DNA of 5,567 bases, from positions 1 through 5,567 of the forward strand of contig JAUNUZ010000184.1 of assembly GCA_030537915.1 (NCBI GenBank), given 5' to 3'. The position numbers were made by a program, and so were the translations under genes. Numbering within the stretch: position 1 is the stretch's first letter; each line of letters opens with the position of its first letter. This stretch comes from Micrococcales bacterium. GTDB lineage: Bacteria > Actinomycetota > Actinomycetes > Actinomycetales > Dermatophilaceae. The notes beneath the pieces were generated by a model. The model was given only the letters and a program-made list of their open reading frames with translations, was not told where the DNA came from and ran no database searches. Below, piece after piece: positions 1-5,372 of the stretch.

Positions 1-1021
1 GTCGCGAGATCGCCCAGGCGGGCGGGTAGAGGCGCAGGGCCTCGTCGACGACGGCTCGGGTCCACGCGAGCGTGTCGCGGTGGGCGAGCATCGAGACCGG
101 TCCATCGTGCGCGACAAGTTCGGCGCGGACCCGGTCCTGCACCGGCTGGTGTTCGGCAAGCAGCATCAGGGTCCAGGTGAGCGCCGCAGCCACGGTCTCG
201 TGGCCGGCGATGACCATGGTGACCAGTTCGTCGCTGATCTCGCGGTCGGTCAGGCCGCTGTCCAGGAGGAGGCCCAGGAGATCCTGGCCATGCGAGCCAC
301 TCGATGACAGCCCGCCATGTGTACGGCGTTGCGCGATGAGCTCGAAGGTGATGGCGTCGAGGCGACGCCGGGTGGAGCGCAGTCGCACGTTGGTCCGCGT
401 TGGGGCCCACGACGCGGTCGGCAGGATCGACCGACCCAGGCGGACCACCAGCTCGGCCGCGTCACTCGTCGCGTCCAGGAGTTGCTGGGCGTGTCCCGAG
501 AGGTCGGCGGAGAAAAGAGCCCGACCGACGGCGTCCAGGGCGATGCGGTGCATGAGGGTGGCGACGTCCACCGTCGTCCCGGCGGCCGGTGTTGCGCCGA
601 TCCGGGCAGAGATCGCGACGTCCGCGGCCGCGCGGACCTGGTCGCTCACCGCTTCGAGTCGCTGATGGTGGAAGGCAGGGGCGGCCAGGCGTCGGTGCTC
701 GATCCAGTTCGGCTCGGACGAGGCCAACAACCCTGGTCCGGTGACCCGCGCCAGGGCGGCGTACTGCACGGTCTGCTTGCCCCAGTGGCGCGCCGAGGTC
801 TGCAGCACGTGGCGGATGTCGGCCGGGTCATTGAGCAGGAGCGCGGGCGAGCCCGGCACCGGGAAGGCCACCAGGTCGCCGTACTGCTGGGTGACCTTCA
901 CCAGGAAGGAGAGCGGGTCGGAGCGGACCGAGCGGAAGGCTCGCGCCATGTCCAGGGAGGACGGGCCGGGAATGCCCAGCTCGGTGGGCCTCATCTCCTG
1001 CAACCGTCCCGAGGCGCTCAC
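1..1021 (-). CDS. Cytochrome P450, CYP175-like probable carotenoid ring hydroxylase (C-terminus beyond window)
   Basis: Haem-thiolate monooxygenase, probably hydroxylating the beta-ionone rings of beta-carotene; needs an electron donor (ferredoxin and reductase) not encoded here. The frame is open from 1021 to the left edge, giving 340 residues. Seen: I-helix AGHETVAAALTW (272-283, the oxygen-activating A-G-x-E-T) and K-helix EALR (327-330) followed by LYPPAW. The haem-binding cysteine loop is cut off; roughly 100 residues are missing by comparison with the family. From memory, Thermus CYP175A1 carries nearly identical segments (AGHETVASALTW, EALRLYPPAW, and a QYRALSRLTGRGLL stretch matching QYAALARVTGPGLL at 86-99), which supports a carotene hydroxylase role. 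The GTG start at 1021 overlaps the crtYd stop (GTGA), with a weak GGGGA 9 nt upstream. An in-frame ATG at 994 is possible but has GGAG immediately against it, with no spacer. Last visible gene of the operon. P450 identity is certain; the substrate is inferred. Confidence 0.9.
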   Translation of the reverse strand, partial: MSASGRLQEMRPTELGIPGPSSLDMARAFRSVRSDPLSFLVKVTQQYGDLVAFPVPGSPALLLNDPADIRHVLQTSARHWGKQTVQYAALARVTGPGLLASSEPNWIEHRRLAAPAFHHQRLEAVSDQVRAAADVAISARIGATPAAGTTVDVATLMHRIALDAVGRALFSADLSGHAQQLLDATSDAAELVVRLGRSILPTASWAPTRTNVRLRSTRRRLDAITFELIAQRRTHGGLSSSGSHGQDLLGLLLDSGLTDREISDELVTMVIAGHETVAAALTWTLMLLAEHQPVQDRVRAELVAHDGPVSMLAHRDTLAWTRAVVDEALRLYPPAWAISR

Positions 1022-1353
1022 GTCTGCTCATCCCCGCTTCGACGGCCCAGCCACACCCACACCACGCACGACAGCAGCACGAGGGCGAAGCCGAACGCCA
1101 GGTCTTCGATTGGCGCGAAAACGATCCGACCCTGCCCGAGAACCGTGACACGGTCGTTGCCGATGATCATGTCGGGGTTGTAGCGGACGATGCGGCGGCC
1201 GGTCAGCCACCCATTGGTCAGCAGCTGGAAGAAGAAGATGATCCCGTAGGCGACCCACCAGGTCTTCAGGCTGGTGAGCCGAGTACGTGCCACCCATCGG
1301 TCCAAGGAGACCACCGTCAGCACTCCCACGACGGCCAGCGCGGTGTAGGTCAT
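1018..1353 (-). CDS. crtYd: Lycopene cyclase domain protein, CrtYd-type subunit
   Basis: Second subunit of the heterodimeric actinobacterial lycopene cyclase, an integral membrane protein that acts with CrtYc to convert the psi-ends of lycopene into rings. It is 111 residues long, the usual size, with three hydrophobic segments (about 3-17, 32-49 and 84-103). The signature regions are visible: a TNGWLTGRRIV block (46-56), then NPDMIIG (59-65) and PIEDLAFGF (81-89), whose acidic E-D pair is the conserved and presumably catalytic feature of this family. The ATG overlaps the crtYc stop (ATGA), with GAGGA 6 nt upstream, so translation is probably coupled to crtYc and should help balance the two subunits. 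Ring type (beta or epsilon) cannot be read from the sequence with certainty. Beta is favoured because a P450 of the beta-carotene hydroxylase type follows and no lycopene elongase is present. Confidence 0.92.
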   Translation of the reverse strand: MTYTALAVVGVLTVVSLDRWVARTRLTSLKTWWVAYGIIFFFQLLTNGWLTGRRIVRYNPDMIIGNDRVTVLGQGRIVFAPIEDLAFGFALVLLSCVVWVWLGRRSGDEQT

Positions 1354-1703
1354 CGGGCGTCCTCGTGCTGGCGTCGGCGGTGACCGTGAGCCGGGCGCAG
1401 GACCACCTTCACGGCCTCGAAGGTCAGCACCGAGACCACGGGGATGACGACGAAGAAGGCGATCTCCTCAAGAGGCATACCGGCCACGCGCCAGGGCAGG
1501 GTCTGGGCGGCGTCGAACCACCAGTGCCCTGCATGCGTGGCGTAGAGATCCCAGAGCAGGAACGGCGACCCAGCCAGGGCGATGGTGAGCAGCAGGCGTC
1601 CCGGCTGCCGCAGCACCCGCAGGCGGAAGGCGGGGACCAGCGGCAGCGTCCCGATCAGGCAGAAGGCCAGCATGGCGACATACGACCACTGCTGCAGGCC
1701 CAT
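1350..1703 (-). CDS. crtYc: Lycopene cyclase domain protein, CrtYc-type subunit
   Basis: First subunit of the split lycopene cyclase, working with CrtYd in the membrane. It is 117 residues long, typical for the family, with three hydrophobic segments (about 6-24, 37-54 and 81-101). Family hallmarks are the WDLYATHAGHWWFD stretch (51-64) and PLEE (77-80) leading into IAFFVVIP; the glutamate pair is the conserved acidic motif thought to be catalytic. The C-terminus is a short charged, histidine- and arginine-rich tail. This is the only gene of the operon without a recognisable ribosome binding site: no other start codon occurs in its frame in the 40-nt gap after crtI. The gap instead holds a tiny reading frame ending in TGATG on this start and a GC-rich hairpin (see separate entries). 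Start assigned at the ATG at 1703; a later methionine (residue 11) would cut into the first membrane segment. Confidence 0.92.
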   Translation of the reverse strand: MGLQQWSYVAMLAFCLIGTLPLVPAFRLRVLRQPGRLLLTIALAGSPFLLWDLYATHAGHWWFDAAQTLPWRVAGMPLEEIAFFVVIPVVSVLTFEAVKVVLRPAHGHRRRQHEDAR

Positions 1704-1747
1704 CAGGCTCGCGCCGCCGACGGCGGTTGGTGCGGCATGCGCCTCAC
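1703..1747 (-). CDS. Possible 14-codon linker reading frame between crtI and crtYc
   Basis: A minute frame starting with GTG that overlaps the crtI stop (GTGA, 1747-1744) and ending with TGA that overlaps the crtYc start (TGATG, 1705-1701). Its product would read MRRMPHQPPSAARA, with a second possible start (ATG at 1738). It resembles no known peptide and probably has no function as a protein. The inference is that it carries ribosomes across the only gap in the operon and delivers them to a crtYc start that lacks its own binding site. The arrangement is directly visible; that it is translated is speculation, and chance is possible because high-GC sequence has few stops. Confidence 0.3.
   Translation of the reverse strand: MRRMPHQPPSAARA
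1714..1726 (-). repeat. Short GC-rich inverted repeat in the crtI-crtYc gap
   Basis: Perfect inverted repeat CCGCCG-T-CGGCGG. As RNA it could fold with four G/C pairs around a five-base loop, ending 10 nt before the crtYc ATG. No run of T follows, so it is not a standard intrinsic terminator. It may modulate entry to crtYc or protect a processing point, or be a chance product of GC-rich sequence. Confidence 0.3.
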
Positions 1748-3375
1748 CCGCCCACCGGCAGCGCCGACCGGTCGCCGCTTAACCGCTTGAGCACGAGCTC
1801 GGCACTGATCAAGCACATTGGGAGTCCCACACCTGGCACGGTAGTGGATCCGGCGAAGAAGAGCCCCTGCACCTTGGACGAGACGTTGCCCGGGCGGAAG
1901 AAGGCGCTCTGGCGCAGGGTGTGCTCGAGGCCGAGCGCACCGCCGCGCCATGAGTTGTAGCGGACGGCGAAGTCCTCGGGACCGACCGTGTGCCGCACGC
2001 GGATGCGGTCACGCAGGTCACCAACCCCAGCCCAGGCGGCCACCTGGTCGATCGCCGCGTCCGCGGTCCGCTCCACCGCCTCGGACCCCTCCCCGTCGTC
2101 CCCGCCACGGCCGATGGAGACGTCCGCCGGCACCGGCACGAGGATGAAGAGGTTCTCACTCCCCTCCGGGGCCACGGTCGGATCGGTCTGCGACGGCTTG
2201 CAGACGTAGATCGAGGCGGGCTCGGGGATGCGGGCGTCGCGCCCGAAGATGTCCCCGAAGTTCTGCTCCCAGTCGGAGGTGAAGAAGAGCGAGTGGTGTG
2301 CCAGTTCGGGGAGCCGCCCCTGCACGCCGAGCATTGCCAGGACCGCGCCTGGCCCGGGCGAGCGGCGCTTCCACGCCCCCTCCGGGTGGGTCTGGAGCGA
2401 GGGCGGGAGCAGCGCCGTCTCAAGGTGATGCAGGTCCCCCGCGCCGACGACCACATCGGCGCCCAGGGTGCGGCGCTCGCTGGCGCCGGCCACGGCGTAC
2501 TCCACGCCTGTCACCTGCGCGCGGCCACCGCGTGAGCCGTCGCGGGTGAGGATCCTGCTGACCTCTGCGCCGGTGTGCAGCCGCACGCCGTGCTTTTCGG
2601 CCAGGGCTGCGATCACCTCGATGAGCCGGGTGAACCCACCCTGCGGATAAAGCACCCGGTCGCCCAAGTCCAGCCGACTCATCAAGTGGTAGATGCTCGG
2701 CGCCCGGCTCGGTGACGAGCCGAGGAAGACCGCGGGGTAGCCCAGTACCTGGCGGATCCGGTTGTCGGAGAACTGCGCCGCCACGTGGCTGCCGAGGGAT
2801 CGGGTGAGCAGTCGCGCCAGCTTGGGGGACCGACGCACCACGTCGTTGCGCCAGAAGGAGGACGCGGAGTCGAAGTTGCTGTAGAGGAAACTCCGCAGGG
2901 CGATATCGTAGGTCTCCTCCGCCGAGCTGAGGTAGGCGTCGAACCTGGCCCCGGCTCCCGGCTCCAGCGACTCGAACAGCGCCCGGTTGTGCGCCCGGTC
3001 GGGGCGGATCTCGATGGGGTCGTGATAACCCTCGAAGAAGACGCGATAGCTCGGATCGAGCACGGTCAGCTCGAGCTCGGCCTCGGTGGACGTGCCGAGC
3101 AGGGCGAAGAAATGGTCGAACACCTCGGGCATGAGATACCACGAGGCGCCCGTGTCGAATCGGAAACCGTCGCGCTCGAAGCTGCCGACGCGACCGCCGA
3201 GTTCGTCGTTCTTCTCCAACAGGTCGACGCTGTGGCCGCGCGAGGCCAGCAGTGCGGCGGTCGCGAGCCCGGCGATCCCGCCGCCGATGACCACGATCCG
3301 AGCAGGCGCGTCTGCGCCGGACATCGTTGGGCTGCTCGAGGCGTCGTCCGACTGGGCGGGATGCGTGAAGCTCAT
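1744..3375 (-). CDS. crtI: Phytoene desaturase (CrtI-type, FAD-dependent)
   Basis: Converts colourless phytoene to lycopene through successive desaturations, using FAD at the membrane surface. It is 543 residues, within the usual CrtI range of about 490-550. An N-terminal dinucleotide-binding fold is clear: RIVVIGGGIAGLATAALLAS from residue 26 (G-x-G-x-x-G at 31-36), the acidic end of the second strand at LLEKN (52-56), then LGGRVGSFERDGFRFDTGAS (59-78). The C-terminal FAD-contacting region reads GLFFAGSTTVPGVGLPMCL (504-522), diagnostic of CrtI and of actinobacterial members in particular. The ATG at 3375 overlaps the crtB stop (ATGA), with GGGAG 6 nt upstream. This start gives a 25-residue polar leader before the flavin fold; Met18 would give a tighter N-terminus but has no binding site. 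The number of desaturation steps is inferred to be four because lycopene cyclases follow. A related desaturase activity cannot be excluded from sequence alone, but the context makes it unlikely. Confidence 0.95.
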   Translation of the reverse strand: MSFTHPAQSDDASSSPTMSGADAPARIVVIGGGIAGLATAALLASRGHSVDLLEKNDELGGRVGSFERDGFRFDTGASWYLMPEVFDHFFALLGTSTEAELELTVLDPSYRVFFEGYHDPIEIRPDRAHNRALFESLEPGAGARFDAYLSSAEETYDIALRSFLYSNFDSASSFWRNDVVRRSPKLARLLTRSLGSHVAAQFSDNRIRQVLGYPAVFLGSSPSRAPSIYHLMSRLDLGDRVLYPQGGFTRLIEVIAALAEKHGVRLHTGAEVSRILTRDGSRGGRAQVTGVEYAVAGASERRTLGADVVVGAGDLHHLETALLPPSLQTHPEGAWKRRSPGPGAVLAMLGVQGRLPELAHHSLFFTSDWEQNFGDIFGRDARIPEPASIYVCKPSQTDPTVAPEGSENLFILVPVPADVSIGRGGDDGEGSEAVERTADAAIDQVAAWAGVGDLRDRIRVRHTVGPEDFAVRYNSWRGGALGLEHTLRQSAFFRPGNVSSKVQGLFFAGSTTVPGVGLPMCLISAELVLKRLSGDRSALPVGG

Positions 3376-4244
3376 GAGCGACTCCCGTACAAGGCTGCGG
3401 CCACGAGCCGCACCTTGACCGTGTCCGGGACCCGGACGCGCGTGCGCCGGATCTCGGCGGCCGGCGTCGCCCGGAGCCGGGCAGCCAGCTCGGCGAAGGT
3501 CGCATGCCCCACCCGGACAGCCCGGCGGCTACTCGACGGCAACTCCGGGATCACCGCGGCGGCAGCGTCCAGGTCAGCCGCGATGTCGTCGAGGATCCGG
3601 TCGCGGTCGTCGTCACAGAACTGGTTCACGTCGAGTCCGGGGAAGTAGGAACGGCCCAGGGTGTCATGGTCGTCCGCGAGGTCGCGCAGGAAGTTGACCT
3701 TCTGGAACGCTGCTCCGAGACTCCGCGCACCCGGTGCGAGCCGGTCGTAGTCATAAGCCCGGTCGCCGGCAAGGAAGATCCGCAGGCACATCAGCCCCAC
3801 CACCTCCGCCGAGCCGTAGACGTAGCGCTCGAAGCTCTCTGGGGTAATGACGGTGGGCTCCAGGTCCATCCGCATAGATTCGAAGAACGGGCCGACCAGC
3901 TCCTCATCGATGCCGCAGGCCAGCGCCGTACGCGCGAAGGCGTGCACGACGAGGTTGGCGCTATAGCCGGTCTGCAGGGCGTGGCGGACGTCGGCCTGGA
4001 GCCAGCTCAACATCGTGGCCCGCGGCCCGTGACCCAGGGCGGGATCGGGGTTGTCGACGATCTCGTCAGCGACGCGGACCAGGGCGTAGGCGCTACGGAT
4101 ATGGGTGCGCACCGGCTCGGCGAGCAGCCGTGACGCGAGCCCGAATGAGCTGGAGTAGTGGCTGATGACCACCGCCGCGCTGCGCTCGGAGACGCAGTCG
4201 TAGAGGCTGGCGACCGGGCGTCGGGACAGGAGCATCAGGTTCAT
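3372..4244 (-). CDS. crtB: Phytoene synthase
   Basis: Head-to-head condensation of two geranylgeranyl diphosphates to phytoene, the first committed step of C40 carotenoids. The protein has 290 residues, normal for bacterial CrtB. Both Mg-diphosphate-binding aspartate motifs of the squalene/phytoene synthase family are present: DEIVD (60-64), within YALVRVADEIVD, and DLADD (188-192), within QKVNFLRDLADD, followed by GRSYFP (197-202). The YVYGSAEVVGLMCLRIF block (141-157) is also typical. The ATG overlaps the crtE stop (ATGA), with GAGGT 6 nt upstream, so it is translationally coupled to the enzyme that supplies its substrate. It overlaps crtI downstream in the same way. Squalene synthase or a dehydrosqualene synthase would share the aspartate motifs, but the crtE and crtI neighbours settle the assignment. 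Confidence 0.95.
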   Translation of the reverse strand: MNLMLLSRRPVASLYDCVSERSAAVVISHYSSSFGLASRLLAEPVRTHIRSAYALVRVADEIVDNPDPALGHGPRATMLSWLQADVRHALQTGYSANLVVHAFARTALACGIDEELVGPFFESMRMDLEPTVITPESFERYVYGSAEVVGLMCLRIFLAGDRAYDYDRLAPGARSLGAAFQKVNFLRDLADDHDTLGRSYFPGLDVNQFCDDDRDRILDDIAADLDAAAAVIPELPSSSRRAVRVGHATFAELAARLRATPAAEIRRTRVRVPDTVKVRLVAAALYGSRS

Positions 4245-5281
4245 GCGGCGACCTCGACGCTGTCGGCGAAAACCGGTGCGCGCGTAGTCAGCCCGGCGAG
4301 GCAGTCGAGTGGGATGCCCAGCTCCTCCACCACCGCATTGGCGGCGCAGAGGTGTGCGTCACTGAGGTCCTCCACGAACTGCCGGGACCCCGAGGTGGTG
4401 AGGAGTGACCGGGCCTTGGTCAGCTCGTCCTCGGTGAGGTCGCGCCCGAGATAGGCACTGATATGCGTCCACTCCAGAGTCGATCTCGCGTGGGCCAGGA
4501 GCGGGGTCTGCTTGCACGCGCGCAGATCGCTGGTGGCGCTCTTGCCGGTGCGGAGCGGATCGCCGAAAACCCCGATGAGGTCGTCGATCAGCTGGAAGGC
4601 GATCCCGAGGGCTCGCCCGGCCTGCCCGAGTCGATCCACGAGGCTCTCATCGGCTCCTGCCAGAACCGCCCCCGCCTGCAGCGGGAGAGAGAAGGAGTAG
4701 GCGCTCGTCTTATCCGCCGCCATGGCCAGACTCTGCGGGACCGAGGCGATATCGACACCGAGCGACAGCCGCACGTCAGCGAGCTCTCCTGCCGCAGTGG
4801 TGTGCAGAGCACCGTCGAAGAGGTCCAGGAGCCGACCGACGACTGGGGTCGAGGCGCCGCACGTGGCGACCGTACGGATCGCGGCGGCCAGGGCAAGGTC
4901 ACCGGCGAGGATCCCGGCGGTGCGCGCGTAGTCGTCGGCACCATCTGGCGTCGCACCGGCGGCTCGGGCACGGGCGCGGAAGGTGCCGCTGACGTTAAGG
5001 CGACCGCGCCGCAGGTCGTCGCGGTCGATGACGTCGTCGTGGATGACGAAGGCGGTGTGGAGCAGCTCGACCGCAGCCCCGACCTGAACCACCGCCGCCG
5101 ACAGGTTGCCGCCTAGCGCGTCATGAGTCGCGGTCACCAGCGCTGGTCGAAAGCGCTTGCCGCCCTCGGAGGCGTCGGCGAGCGCCTCCCAAAGCTCGGC
5201 ATGCTCAGGGTCGGTCGCCGCAGCGCGCGCCCGGCCCTCGGCAAGCAGACGGCTCAAGGCCACATCGGTGGTGCTGGGCAT
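4241..5281 (-). CDS. crtE: Geranylgeranyl diphosphate synthase (trans-isoprenyl diphosphate synthase)
   Basis: Chain-elongating prenyltransferase that makes C20 GGPP from allylic diphosphates and IPP, feeding CrtB. It has 346 residues from the chosen ATG; numbering below is from that ATG. Seen in order: GGKRFRP (40-46, substrate-binding lysine and arginine), the first aspartate-rich motif DDVID in IHDDVIDRDD (DDxxD at 82-86), and the second aspartate-rich motif DDLIGVFGD (233-241) followed by GKS. Bulky aromatics just before the first aspartate motif set product length in this family; here the region is LLHTAFVIHDD (F78 five residues before), compatible with GGPP. ATG at 5281 is preferred because AGGAGG (5295-5290) lies 8 nt upstream; a GTG directly before it (5284) is the alternative at 5 nt. 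First gene of the operon, divergent from a MerR regulator. Farnesyl or longer-chain product is possible on sequence, but the operon argues for GGPP. Confidence 0.94.
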   Translation of the reverse strand: MPSTTDVALSRLLAEGRARAAATDPEHAELWEALADASEGGKRFRPALVTATHDALGGNLSAAVVQVGAAVELLHTAFVIHDDVIDRDDLRRGRLNVSGTFRARARAAGATPDGADDYARTAGILAGDLALAAAIRTVATCGASTPVVGRLLDLFDGALHTTAAGELADVRLSLGVDIASVPQSLAMAADKTSAYSFSLPLQAGAVLAGADESLVDRLGQAGRALGIAFQLIDDLIGVFGDPLRTGKSATSDLRACKQTPLLAHARSTLEWTHISAYLGRDLTEDELTKARSLLTTSGSRQFVEDLSDAHLCAANAVVEELGIPLDCLAGLTTRAPVFADSVEVAA

Positions 5282-5289
5282 CACGGCGT

Positions 5290-5295
5290 CCTCCT
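5290..5295 (-). promoter_or_regulatory. Strong ribosome binding site of crtE
   Basis: AGGAGG, a perfect match to the 16S rRNA anti-Shine-Dalgarno core, 8 nt before the ATG at 5281 and 5 nt before the GTG at 5284. The spacing decides in favour of the ATG. It is the strongest such site in the window and fits the head gene of a coupled operon. Confidence 0.75.
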
Positions 5296-5317
5296 CTCGT
5301 GCGACCTCTCGAACAGC

Positions 5318-5346
5318 ACTCTATGCATACCGCCGAGATAAATCTA
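5318..5346 (-). promoter_or_regulatory. Candidate crtE operon promoter
   Basis: TAGAGT (5323-5318) fits the actinobacterial -10 pattern TAnnnT. A weak -35-like TAGATT (5346-5341) lies 17 nt upstream. A start near 5311 would leave a leader of about 30 nt carrying the AGGAGG site. The -35 match to the housekeeping consensus is poor (3 of 6), which would suit an activator-dependent promoter or an alternative sigma factor. Pattern-based inference only. Confidence 0.3.
5322..5329. repeat. 8-bp perfect palindrome near the crtE promoter
   Basis: TATGCATA reads the same on both strands and overlaps the start of the candidate crtE -10 element. Its centre is 32 bp, about three helical turns, from that of the ATCGCGAT palindrome at 5354-5361. 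Perfect 8-mers of this kind arise fairly often by chance, so a protein-binding role is only a possibility. Confidence 0.25.
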
Positions 5347-5349
5347 GGC
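5332..5349. promoter_or_regulatory. 18-bp imperfect palindrome, candidate operator
   Basis: GCCGAGAT-AA-ATCTAGGC: two 8-nt arms with 7 of 8 positions complementary around a two-base centre. It sits in the middle of the crtE-merR divergent region, over the candidate -35 element of crtE and the position expected for a -35 of merR. The length and symmetry suit a dimeric MerR-type regulator, whose operators commonly lie within promoters. No experimentally known operator sequence was recognised in it. Confidence 0.45.
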
Positions 5350-5353
5350 ATGG

Positions 5354-5361
5354 ATCGCGAT
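5354..5361. repeat. 8-bp perfect palindrome just upstream of the merR-type gene
   Basis: ATCGCGAT reads the same on both strands and abuts the candidate -10 element of the regulator gene. ATGG tetramers flank it on both sides (5350-5353, 5361-5364). It could be part of an autoregulatory site or be accidental; its sequence is unrelated to the other palindromes in the region. Confidence 0.25.
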
Positions 5362-5366
5362 ATGGT
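5361..5366 (+). promoter_or_regulatory. Candidate -10 element of the MerR-type gene (leaderless start)
   Basis: TATGGT fits TAnnnT and ends 6 nt before the ATG at 5373, the spacing seen for leaderless actinobacterial transcripts that begin at the start codon itself. This would explain why no clear ribosome binding site precedes the gene. No convincing -35 hexamer was found upstream. Confidence 0.3.
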
Positions 5367-5372
5367 CGGATC

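Noticed and set aside
1..994. ATG at 994 as the P450 start
   Set aside because: GGAG lies directly against this ATG without a spacer, while the in-frame GTG at 1021 forms a GTGA overlap with crtYd like the other junctions. It remains a possible alternative.
828..1151. Minus-strand open frame of 107 codons spanning crtYd and the P450 start
   Set aside because: Wrong frame for both genes; contains no family motif, whereas the P450 frame reads cleanly from 1021.
317..1183. Plus-strand open frame of 288 codons across the P450 and crtYd
   Set aside because: Glycine-, arginine- and glutamine-rich translation with no motif. It runs antisense to a P450 and a cyclase subunit that have clear family motifs; such frames are expected in high-GC DNA.
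1714..1726. Intrinsic terminator between crtI and crtYc
   Set aside because: The stem is short and no U-tract follows; termination here would separate crtI from the cyclase genes it feeds.
2420..3505. Minus-strand open frame of 361 codons overlapping crtI and crtB in another frame
   Set aside because: Extremely arginine-rich translation typical of an out-of-frame reading of GC-rich genes.
2785..3648. Plus-strand open frame of 287 codons opposite crtI and the end of crtB
   Set aside because: Low-complexity composition and no recognisable domain; the opposite strand encodes motif-bearing CrtI and CrtB over the whole length.
3504..4133. Plus-strand open frame of 209 codons opposite crtB
   Set aside because: Antisense shadow of phytoene synthase; no motifs and no ribosome binding site context.
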